From NCBI GenBank assembly GCA_002794735.1, contig NBAZ01000056.1, positions 1-44,612 of the forward strand: a DNA stretch of 44,612 bases. The letters are read 5' to 3'. The notes beneath the pieces were generated by a model. That model made no database searches and had not been told where the DNA came from. It worked only from the letters and a program-made list of their open reading frames with translations. The translations under genes and the position numbers were made by a program. This document shows positions 11,650 through 22,233 of the stretch, one piece after another (position 1 is the first letter of the stretch; every line of letters starts with the position of its first letter). Source of the stretch: Pyrrhoderma lamaoense (taxonomy: Eukaryota; Basidiomycota; Agaricomycetes; Hymenochaetales; Hymenochaetaceae).

Positions 11650-13966
11650 TCAAACCACTACTCGAAATCTCGGTGTCAATACCACAGGAAGTTTACCGCT
11701 CTCTGCAACAAAGAAGTCCTTCATTGATTCCTCCCAGTTGCTAGGATCATATCCATCCGCAAAGCGCATCTCAAACCTTTGCATAAGCAAAGCTGTGACC
11801 ATACGCATCTCAACAATCGCAAGAAGTCTTCCGGCACATACAGCTGGTCCATAAGAGAAAGGTATGAATGCAGCCATATTTGTTAATACGTCCGAGTCCA
11901 TTGGTTTGAGTTCCGCATTGGCCTCCTGAAGCGCGGTTCTCCTAACGGCACTCTCATGTAACCATCTCTCTGGACGGAATGAGTTAGGCTCCGGAGAGAA
12001 GTATGTTGGATTTCGCAGTAAAGCATAAGGAGGTACTACAACAGCAGTTCCCTCCGGAATGAAACTATAGATCTTTAGATTAAAATCCCTTATTACGGAA
12101 TAATCAACACACCTGTCTTTGATCCACTTGCCACCACTCCCACGTTCAGGAGCACGCTGAAGATAACTCGGTACTGGTGGTAAAAGACGCATCGCTTCAT
12201 TACTATTGAATGTAGTGACAATGCTTGCTCAAATTACTTCTTTAGAAAAATAGCTTTACACTTACATGACTGCATTCAGGAAAGGCATTTCTGCAAGTCT
12301 AGTTGCGTCAAATGGGTCCCCTTCTCCTGGAGGAAAGACCTCGTCAACTTCCTTTTGTAGTCTATGGTATTCCTTGGGATGACGAAGGAGAAGACTAAAG
12401 AGACTGCTAAGCACGGTAGAAGTGGTGTCTGATCCAGCAATCATCGCGAGAACGCCATCCGAAGTGATCTCGGCATCAGTAGGTTTTATTTTCTCTACAT
12501 TATCTTCGTCGATCTATAGAAAAATAAGATTAAGGTTCAGGTTTCCCTCATGAATGAGTCTGCTTACGAGATGGTAGAATAGGTCCTTTTCTCCTGAGCC
12601 ATACATTTTACGTTGCCTGACTCTCTCAGCTGCGAATTTTCGAAATTTAGCCATATCTTTTGAGTTTAGGGAAAGTTTGTTGATGAAGGGCATCAGCCAC
12701 GGGAAATGTTGGAAGAATGCCATAAATCTATAAATAAATTCGTGAATACTATTTCTTTATTATTGCGTACTTTTCTACTAAACGTACTTCATTCCGGATT
12801 CCATTATGGCCCAAATGCCTTCTTTATCTCCACCATCTCGCATGAGCTCGAAACCCCACCGAATCTGGTAGCTTCTTTTGAGTATGATGGATCTCGAATC
12901 AAATGTATATTACTTACGCCATATCTCCCATGAAATCGGTTCTAAGTGAATATTAGGGTAAGGTATACAAGACCATGCTATTTTTATGACTTACGTAAAG
13001 TAGCTCAACCATTCTGCTAAGTTTATACTTGCTTGTTGTTTGCCTTCTCGAAGTTGGTCGTGGCTATTAGAGCGCACTGTTAGCTCCTGAACCAGTTGCA
13101 AAGCACGCTTCTGAATCAGTGGCTCATATCCCTTCACAGAGGCAGTATTAAAAGCACGGTTCCAAGGCTTCCTTCGCCGAGCATGTTCCTTTGGTGTTTG
13201 TATGGCGATAAGAGGTGGAGTAGGTTGGCTGCTTGCAATAGTACGAGCAGTCCACACTACATGGAAAAGTTAATATCTAGAGTAAAAGCTTTTGTACAGA
13301 AGATCCACATACTCGGTCCCTTTGGCATACCATCTCCACCTAGAATTTGGGGTATCGCCGAAGCATCAATCACTGATATCTCATTGGGGCCTTCACATCA
13401 GGACTTTAAGTATCGGCGACTACATGGTAGTAGAAATGATCGGTACCAACCTACGCGAACATACGGTCCATATCTCTCATGCAGTTGTTTAAATCGGATA
13501 TGGTTTTTACCTCCAACCATACTAATGGCTCCCCATAGCTTCGATACTTTAGCTAGAATAGGCCCGGGGTATTTCGCCAGTGGATGCCACGGAGAGAGAC
13601 GGTATATTACAATGCTCGCAGCCAAAGTGACGTAATACAACCCAAAAGAAGTTAATACCGTCGGGAGAGGAGAGCCAGAGAAATGAGGCAAGAAACAGAA
13701 TGACGGGAATGCTGGAACTAAAAGTAGCAGAATGAAGTGTACAAGCAAGTTGGAAGTATCGGTCACGTAGTTTTTATAGATGGCATGGGCGAGCTGGCAC
13801 ATTGAGATCAGTCAGTAAAGCGAGCTGCAGCATATACCAGAGTATCAAAGGAGTTACTCACCAGAGCGAAGGTGATATCAAAGAGGATTGTGTCTCTGAG
13901 CGCGAGCTCAGGTATCTTCAGGGTACGCAGAAGAGAGGTATCCATATTGTTGAATAGCTTTACCAT
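11650..13966 (-). CDS. Cytochrome P450 monooxygenase
   Basis: Haem-thiolate monooxygenase anchored in the ER. Exons on the minus strand: 13966-13862, 13793-13451, 13390-13313, 13256-12995, 12941-12918 (24 nt), 12874-12788 (or from 12871), 12727-12568, 12513-12266 and 12202-11650; a 48-nt in-frame intron at 12112-12065 is likely. The protein is about 603-619 aa, longer than usual because of an N-terminal extension with hydrophobic segments. Motifs in order: YPGPILAKVSKLW, HARRRKPWNRAF (helix C), AGSDTTS (helix I), NEAMR (ExxR), FRPERW and the haem loop FSYGPAVCAG. The start could instead be Met8 (13945). Its substrate cannot be told; no biosynthetic cluster surrounds it. TRM112 lies upstream in the opposite direction. 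Confidence 0.9.
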
Positions 13967-14625
13967 GTGAGAGTCGATTTATATGGGCTCCTATAAACAT
14001 GTGTCTAAGAGCGCTCTCGGGCATATGACCGAGGTTTACACCATAGGCTGCGAGAATCCTCCTTTGGATGATTTGATGATGAACCCCGGGAAACAGCTTT
14101 CCGGCGCTCTTGTCGGACAGCGGAGAAGCTGAGTAACATAGTAAATACGCGTTACACTATTGTTTCAGTTATCAAGTGTACAGATAACAGTCCGGCTTCT
14201 TTCATTCTTCGTAAAGTTTGATATTCTATAGTTGAGAAGCTGTTGCAATCGGAGTGCGATCCTAATTTAAAATTGTAATTATATTTTGTCCTATGGGATT
14301 TAGGGCATTTGAAAAGCCATAGTAAATCATCCGTATCACACCTTCGCTATTGGGGGTTGACACACCCTATACAACATAAGCTATCTCGCCTCAGATTTGT
14401 GTGATAAGTCTGAAATTACATGTAAATTGGAAGTCACGGTTTTACAACAGAATTTCAATTTGATGCCGGCAGTTTATTACGTAATCCAAACACCATTCTT
14501 GCTTCAAATTTTTCTAACATGCTTTGAGGGTTTGTACTTTTAATCTCAGTCTGGCTCGCCTAGGCTCTAGACATCACCATCATTACTTTCAGGAGACTGA
14601 AGGAGAAAATCTAAAAATTGCTTAG
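13967..14625. promoter_or_regulatory. Divergent upstream region of P450 and TRM112
   Basis: 659 bp between two divergent start codons, so it should hold both promoters. No further element or gene is seen. Confidence 0.4.
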
Positions 14626-15190
14626 ATGGTACGACTTATAACGCACAACTTACTTGCCTGTCACGTCAAAGGCTGCACGACAAATAATTTTCCTCTTCTC
14701 TTCAAAGATGTACAAATTGAGCTACGAGAAGCTGAATTCAATGAAGAGTTTCTGAGAGGATTTGCACCACGGATAGAATGGTCCGCCTTGGTAGACTCTG
14801 CGAAACAGGTGTGCTAGCTATTTGCTTCTTCCAGGGGTGCTTTCATGTTAAGTTTAACATAATACTATAGCTAGGTGACACTTCTTTGCCTGCTGAACAA
14901 CCTGAAATGCTGGATGAAGAATTCTTGAAGCTTCTGCACCACGTACTACTTGAAGTATGTAGCCACTCCGTTTTGATGAGGTCCATACTTATCCACCATA
15001 TGTTCTTCAGATCCATGTAGAGGAAGGAGCAATGGTGTGCCAAGGTTGTGGACATGTCTATCCGATTAAAAGTGGAATACCAAACATGGTTCGTTTGCTT
15101 GCTTACTTGAACACTACACATTCGAAAACCCAATATATTGCTTACTATGCCTTCAAACTACAGCTTCTGACAGAGAGTGAGGTCAGCTGA
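14626..15190 (+). CDS. TRM112: Trm112, methyltransferase activator subunit
   Basis: Small zinc-binding partner that stabilises and activates several class I methyltransferases acting on tRNA, rRNA and the release factor eRF1. Four exons: 14626-14808, 14871-14954, 15011-15088 and a 27-nt last exon 15164-15190; all junctions are phase 0. The product is 123 aa, close to the usual size of about 120-135. It starts MVRLITHNLLACHVKGC, with zinc-type cysteines Cys12 and Cys17. The second pair is Cys99 and Cys102 in VCQGCGHVYPIKSGIPNM, and the end LLTESEV is typical of the family. The central helical insert follows DVQIELREAEFNEEFLRG. A single-copy housekeeping gene; nothing looks broken. Confidence 0.95.
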
Positions 15191-16054
15191 TGACGAGGGA
15201 CGACGTACCTTCCAATATCACGCATCAAAAACCTAGATTCCATTCAGTCCCATCACACGTAAATCCTCCATTGCGAGGTGTATTTGTATATGTTCTTCGT
15301 CTCCGAGCCCATCTATCTGACTGTTGTATTATTATGCCTTAATAGAACTCTGGGAAGGTTTCTTTCATATAACATGCGCATATAGTCGTGTCAGGCATTA
15401 TGACATCAAGTGATGTTCACTAGAAAACCACACTACGTCTATCACATTAAACTACAAATACACTCCCGTAGCTAGTTGCCTAAATGATAGGTCAACGTCT
15501 GCATCCGACCGCGATCGGCACTGGTCGGTGATGAGTAAATAGTATACTATACGTCACAATTCAGTTATAAACAGTAGGATTTCGATCTAGTAGTACAATA
15601 TATATTATATTATGTATAGACGCAAGAAGAGCAAAAGCACACATCAAGATAAGACAGACAGACAATCAAGGATACCAGCACAAAGAGAAGTGAGGTTGAT
15701 AGGTTGAAAAGAGAAACGGGGTGAAAAGAAAAACAGAGAAACAGTAAAACGGTGAGAGATGCTGAAAGAAGGTCCACAAGTATTTAAAGGCCAATAGACA
15801 TTTTTACTGCAGTACATGTGTTACACGGCCATTTGCCACGAGAACAGACTCTTGTAAGATGTGATGAGAGGATAGATAAAGAGAGAGAGAAAAGAAGTAG
15901 AGTTTATCGAAAACATTGCGAAAAGGAAGTAGTTCAGGGTGTTTACAGGCGAGTAGATGCACATAACGAAACAGAAGCGGGAAAATACACACAGAAACAC
16001 GCGTTTCAACCGTCAAATTGTTTCGTATTGCCCTGTAATTGACGAAACTTTAGT
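15191..16054. other. Convergent 3' region of TRM112 and TUP1
   Basis: No gene is supported. The part from about 15615 to 15930 is strongly purine-biased on + (pyrimidine-rich on the TUP1 sense strand) and is likely the TUP1 3' untranslated region. Confidence 0.45.
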
Positions 16055-18718
16055 ATTAAGCCCTACAAATAATCACGGAAAGAGTAAAATCTAGAAAGGC
16101 ACTACGCACATATTCTTGCCTGCATATCTCCGCTTCCAGTAGCGAGTATTCCGCCTGCAGGACTTAGATCAATTGAGATAACGCTATTTTTGTGCCCTTG
16201 GAGCATTAGCTGAACCGCAGCCGTCCGCTGTTCCCAAAACTGAACGCCACGATCCTTTGACCCGCTCACAACCCAGTTTCCATCATGGCTAACTGCTACA
16301 CTGAGTACATAATCCTTGTGACCCGTAAAATTGAGTGTGTTTAAGCTTCCTCGTTCCCCACCGTCTTTGAACCGTGTGACTGCACCCGATCCATTTGATC
16401 CACCAGGGGTTGTTGGTATAGGCACACTACTTGCGGGAAGCGGATCTTTACGAGTGCCGCCGGAGACAAGCGCTGAAATATCCCACTGCTTGAGAGTCTT
16501 ATCCAAACTGCCAGATACTATCCCTTTGCCATCTGGTGTAAAAGCAACCGAATACACGGAATCACGGTGACCACGCAGACGCTCAATAAGGTTACCGGTC
16601 TGTACTTCCCAAATTCGGACGACAGTGTCTAGTGATCCAGCTGCAACAAGTCTTCCGTCTGGAGAGATAGCAACACTAGTGACACCAGCGTCTACGCCAT
16701 CAGGTTCATTGATTTCAAGTATTTTCTGCATTCCAGTCTCCATATCCCAGATACGAGCCGTGCGATCCCCAGAACCCGAGACGATGAGTCTACCATTTTT
16801 TGAGAAGTCAAGGGAGTAAATTTCCTGCTGGTGCCCTTCGAAAACGCGCCTAATCTTACGTTTGGCGATCTCCCAAATCTGAAAAGCCGGTAGTCAGAAT
16901 ATTAAGTATATACACCGAGTATACCGGATATATCCAGGACACCGGGAAAGATGCCGAAAACAGGGTGACTTACTCTGATTGTCTTATCTTCTGCACCTGT
17001 TGCAAGGTATTTCCCATCAGGACTAAAACATACACTTCGGATGTATAAATCTCCAACCGGACTTGCTTGTTCATCATTGAGAACACTGAAATGGCAGATA
17101 AATCATGTGAACGAACAAAAAAGACAGTAGAACACCCACCAAGTTTTTACACCAGTCGCTGTGTCATATATCTGTGCAGTACGATTACAACCAGTAGCGA
17201 GATACTTTCCATCAGCAGAGAAGCGGACACAGCATACAACACTACAGGAGATAGTCAATTTGTAAGACAAAAATGAAGAAAGATGGTATATAGCAAAGCA
17301 TACCTTTCGTGAATTAGAGTGTATTTGAGATCTACATCTAATACTCGCTTGACATCCGGGTTGAAAATAGCGAACCAGTCGGTACCTTCCTTCTTCAAGT
17401 TAGGAGGAAGGTCGCCCAAGGGGATGTCATCCAGGAATGCACCGTTGGATGTAGATGCAGGGGGTGGATATGAAGTTGACGCTGACCCTGGAGGAGCAGG
17501 AGCAGTAGACGATTGCACTAAGGCAGTGGAGGAACTAGACTCAGAGGGATACGGCTTATGACCAGGAGTATGAGAGGAGTATTCTGATGTGATACACAAC
17601 AATCGTTTAATGTGTGTTGATACGGAAAAAAGTGATTAGAACTGACCCATGCGATCATTCTTTACGGGGGCCCGAGGCTCTGCTTTGATACGCTTCATGT
17701 CTCTCAAATCTCTTTCGCGCACGTCTCTTTCTCTCTGCTCTCGCTCTCGAGCATCACGAAGATCACGAGAATCACGTAAGTCGCGCATATCTCTGTCTCG
17801 AACATCGCGATTATCGCGAGGCTCGCGCTCTCGGACGTCTTCACGAGAACGAAAACCGTAAGGGGGCTCCCCGTATGCTGGACCGGGCCCACCACTAGCG
17901 TGTGCACCCATCCCCGCATGTGCTGCGTGAGGACTTGCATTCGAAGGGGGTAGGGAGTTGGGGGGTGGAGGCCCGTTAACATTCACATTTGGGGGGGCTG
18001 TAGTCAACACTTGAGCCTGTGCTTGTTGAGCTTGGGCCTGATTAGCCTGACGTAGCTGGACGATTTCTGCCCGCAGACGAGCAATCTCTTCATCATACTG
18101 TTGCCGGGCCTTTGTATGCTGATTTTCCAGCTCGTACACCATTTGTTTTATATGATTAAGCTCATTAATCTGGGCATGGACTTGAGAACAACAAGTACGA
18201 TCTTCGGTCAGTAGCAATCACTTAGAAACAACAGATATAACAAGCAAGAAGAACAAAAGAAGTGATTATTTGATAGTGCATATTCCTAATTATTAAGAAG
18301 ACAAAAATCTTCGAATGCATTGCTACGAATCAAAAAGAAGCCACCATGGAAGAAGGATATGAAATTGAAAACATGCATAAAAAAACTCACTTCTACCCTC
18401 AAATTCATCCTTTTGAGATCTTGAAAGATTGAGCTCTTGTGAAATAAGGTCAAACTCCTGCCGAATAACATCAAGAGATTCTGTCACCCGAGCTGGAGAG
18501 TGTGCAGGGACAGCCCCTGGGGGTGGTGGTCCCTGAGGTTGCAGACTACGATGCTGATTGGGAGATACATCAAGTTAGGAGGACGAACAACGTGTAGCGC
18601 GGATAACGTGGAAGACAGGGTAGCATAACATCGAGAATGTTATGAGTGAAAGCCGCAAGACGTATGGAGGGAGACATGGACGAAGACGAATACTTACATT
18701 GTAGATTGAGGAGCTCAT
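16055..18718 (-). CDS. TUP1: Tup1-type general transcriptional corepressor (WD40)
   Basis: Corepressor recruited by DNA-binding repressors with Cyc8/Ssn6. Eight exons: 18718-18698 (21 nt), 18553-18391, 18180-17647, 17583-17304, 17241-17140, 17085-16974, 16878-16110 and an 8-nt last exon 16062-16055 that restores the final ...ARIWA. The product is about 662 aa. The N-terminal Tup_N tetramerisation helix lies at about 30-110 ([15 protein letters not shown], then [18 protein letters not shown]). A Gln/Pro/Ala-rich stretch follows, then an unusual Arg/Asp/Glu-rich tract (17700-17860). Next is the conserved block [18 protein letters not shown] and seven WD40 blades (for example [19 protein letters not shown]). 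The acceptor and donor phases all agree. Without the tiny terminal exon the frame would stop at ...ARICA. Confidence 0.93.
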
Positions 18719-19047
18719 GATGGATGTTGGTGAGAAAGCGCGGGACAAGTGGAAAAAGGCATTCGCAGCGCGAGAATCAACGAAACTCTCTTTTCTGGTC
18801 CCTTTTCCCACGAGGGTCTCTACTCTACTCGGCTCACAGCCACTCATTGCTCCCGGTTCACGTCGGTCCGAAGTGCCTGGAACGTCACTATTTCCGTCCA
18901 CGCGATTTCCTTGCTTATCTCAGCTCATAGTATGGACAACCCAAAAACCATAATCATAATGATTTCTTTTTTATATAAGATTTACATTGCAAATACGTAC
19001 AGACGACCATCTGCTCAATATTCCAATCTCACCTCTCGCGTTCTTCA
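18719..19047. promoter_or_regulatory. TUP1 upstream region
   Basis: 329 bp between the TUP1 start and the 3' end of hydrophobin B, both on the minus strand. It must hold the TUP1 promoter; no distinct element is seen. Confidence 0.35.
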
Positions 19048-19620
19048 TCAAATCAATGGTGCCACAGGTTGACAGTCAACGCCAATGTTTTGGTTCTGAA
19101 AGTTTCCCATGTTGCTAAGTCATGTGTCGCAAGGAAAACAAGATAATTTCTCGTACCGGGATAACTAACGTGCAGCATAGTGTTGAATCCTCGCAGCCGA
19201 GGCCAAGAACCTGTACGCACTGTGAGAAGTCTATGGATTAGTACAAAACAAAACTCAGTCAATACAGTCGGCTGGCAATTCAAAGCAATGATTGTTCCGA
19301 GAGGTGGTACTGGAATCCCCGCATCCTCAAGAATCGGTTCGAGGAGGTTGATAATCAGCGAAAGCTTGTAACTCATATATTAGATAGACATTACTAGTAA
19401 CTAAACAGCCACTTACTGGCTCAACTGTTTCGCAACACTGGACGAGACTGAGTTGTAGAGTACACTGGAGTGGAGAGATACCGGTTGCAGATGCACGTGG
19501 AACGAGTTCATCAGTTTTAGATACTCCAGAGAGCTCGGATTCATATAATCTGCTCGCAGGAGTCAGCGCTGCGACTGATGTCAGTAGAGCGGTCAGTACG
19601 CCGAGGCTCCTTTTGAACAT
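19048..19620 (-). CDS. Class I hydrophobin B (intact)
   Basis: Intact secreted hydrophobin of 134 aa. Exons 19620-19417, 19364-19266, 19210-19157 and 19095-19048; all introns are phase 0. The ATG at 19620 is chosen over an in-frame GTG upstream. Residues 1-20 form a signal peptide (SLGVLTALLTSVAALT). The eight cysteines are 53, 62, 63, 98, 107, 113, 114 and 127, giving C-x8-CC-x34-C-x8-C-x5-CC-x12-C, which fits class I spacing. Conserved pieces shared with paralogues A and C are GIPVPPLGTIIALNCQP, LGLGC and NQNIGVDCQP. Exon lengths of 99 and 54 nt are the reference used to find the missing bases in A and C. An AT-rich TATA-like stretch lies just upstream (about 19650-19680). Confidence 0.93.
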
Positions 19621-22233
19621 TTCGCTCACTAGGGGATTTCAGCAAGCCTCCTTACATATATTTACTGTTTATATATTATAACCTTTCATCTCCGAGATAA
19701 GTCATTAACACATAAAGGTCATATTATGATGGTGTATCTCTTCAGTAACAGCGCATAGCTGGCACTATTACTAAGCCACTTTCATACCGACTAGTCTAGA
19801 TAAAGCTATGGAAATCAATCTGTGAGAAGTCATAAGTCGGGAAGACAACCGGTAATGTATAAGCGAAGACCTAGCGCAAGGCCGATCGTATAGCCATAAG
19901 CCAGCACACCTTGTGATAACTTTTCTTTTTGAGCTGTATGAGGTCTAGAATACACTTTACTTCTTGGTACCTAATCTCCAGTAAGGTACTTACTTTCATT
20001 TAAATGTATACTAAGACTATTGTTATGATTTCTCCTATCAAGATATGTAAAATTCTTCTCGCACAGGTCAAACTTTTTCTTTTGTTAGAAGTAGAAAGAA
20101 ATATGTTAATGCACAGATGATCGCTATGTGTTTGTGTGTCTGAGGGAGACTCACAAACAAACTTTCTTCTCTCCTTTAAGCGAGACTCACTGGGAGCAGT
20201 GGCTAGATAAATTAAGCAACCTCTTCCACCTCCCATTCTCCCCCTCCCATTCTGGATAGACGACTACTCTCGCATGTCACATCCCTCGAGGGTATGGAGC
20301 AGATGTATAACAGACTCATTAAATTGACACGTATTGGAGCATAACATACGTGTAGATTGTATGGGTACAGAAAGCCGACACCTTTCCTGAGATTCTCGAG
20401 ACTCTCATAAAGCTTGGCCAGTAAAGTAATCACGACTTATGTATTCCCCAATATCTTTTCAAGTTTGAATATAACTGGATACAACAACTCCACCGATATA
20501 CCATGATAAAAGTGGATAATCGTTAGAATTTTTCATTCATTCCTGAAATTGTAAAGAATAGCTCAGAAAATATCAAAGGATTGGGATGCGCCCGGCTAGT
20601 CTTCATACATCTTGTTTGAGAGCTTATGCTGTTCGGAGCTCATCTTCTGACAACATTGCCTAAATAGCGAAGAACCAATAAAATTCAGGAGCAAGAATAT
20701 ATTTTCGTCTAGCTTTTCAAATTTTGACTTACAGCTGGCAGACAGCATGTAATGGACTACTCAAAGTCTCTCTAGCAGTGAGCTATGCAAAATATTCACA
20801 TATAGGATTCTCTCCATGAGTTCGCGAAGCTCAATAGGGATTTACAAGATTGTGTGGAGATTCCTTACTACTTGATTCAAGCTTGTTCAGTAATGAAGTC
20901 ATTAACATTTTATAAGCTCTATAGCTTACGTAACTTCAACTTGTAATCACTGAGGTAATTAAACGAACTGTTTGTTGATTAAAATTTAATGCAAAGAAAA
21001 AGAAGTAAGCTTATATATATATTATGTAAGACACCTTTTCCAGATGTGGTAAGAATATAATTTACTACTTATAGTATTTCTGATAGAAAAGCAAAGGAAC
21101 CTAAGACCTCCCGTCTGCGCTTTTTTCAAAGATAGGTATAGGATACACAGTCACACGAAGAGATTTGGTTGCTAAATATCAAAGCTTATCTGGGAGAGGT
21201 ATCGCTAAAACAAAGGGTTAAGTAAAGCAAAATGCAATGTATTCTCAATTATAATATTTAGTAAAAAATCTATGTTTCGTGTATGTGGCAGGATTTTAGT
21301 CGTTCCCTTCCAGCAATAACAGTTTCAGATCAAGTTACTGGATCATGTCAAGTAAGCCAAACAAGATCAAATATTTCTTTATTATCATCGTAAATGCTGA
21401 GTATATCCTTCTACTTACTTCCGCCTCCGCCTCCTCCACTTCCTCCACTTCCTCCACCAGCACCCGAGATAACAATGAATATATACGGAGGCCGCTCAAA
21501 GCTGGCTCGTAGGTAAGCTATGTTACATGAGGGAACGTATAGTACTAGAGTATATGTTTCAAAATTAGAAAATCGTGTATAAATGTATTTTTTCCCATGG
21601 CTTTATAAAATTCGGTTTTGCTGTGAGTTCCCGGGGAACATGGCTCTTTCAGTCAGTGAAGTATCCTGTTCCAGTCAAACCTCTGCGATTTTGATGACAA
21701 TTCCATACCAATATTTTGTCTAGACGTGGGCCTTACACTCGTGATTGATATGCGGATTTGAATGGTGTCTGTCATGCTACTGTGAAGTGAGAGAAAGATT
21801 GATGGTAATTTTTTGATAGGGGGACGTCCGACCCGATGAAAATAACATAACTTCCTTTTCAAGACTAGGTGATCAGGCAGTGAAATTCTGTCCATTTTTC
21901 ATATTCATAGGACTACGTAATCATGATACTCAGCCAGACAACGAAGTAAAACTCTGCACATGCCAGTGAACACATAGTATTCTCTTAAGTTTAAATGACT
22001 TACTAATCCAATACTTCTAGATGTTGAGCTAACAGACCCCCTTGAGGCTAAAAATAATGAGTTCCTGTTTTGAAATTCGGGAAGACATCAGATGGCGCTG
22101 ATACGTAGTTCCCTACCCAATGACGAACTGCGTGCACGGCGTCCAGGTCTCAGGTTAACACGCCAGCGTATAATACAAAATATCCGCTTCCTTACTCTGA
22201 AGCTTGGCACTCTTGGGATTTCAACCATTAGCA
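19621..22233. other. 2.6-kb intergenic region without recognisable gene
   Basis: AT-rich DNA between hydrophobin B and kinase-WD40 gene 2, which diverge from it. Open frames are short and show no domain. It contains both upstream regions and one CCT-type low-complexity tract. Confidence 0.5.
21421..21458. repeat. CCT/CCA-rich imperfect trinucleotide tract
   Basis: About 38 bases of imperfect triplets (CCGCCTCCGCCTCCTCC, then TTCCTCCAC units). It lies in intergenic DNA. No protein or regulatory role is evident. Confidence 0.7.

Noticed and set aside
16102..16110. Tup1 ending ...ARICA at a TAG
   Set aside because: A GTGCGT donor at 16109 and an 8-nt last exon (16062-16055) give the expected ...RIW ending.
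21421..21458. Possible CRISPR-like or satellite array
   Set aside because: It is a single short triplet-rich tract without spacers; CRISPR arrays are not expected in a fungal nucleus.
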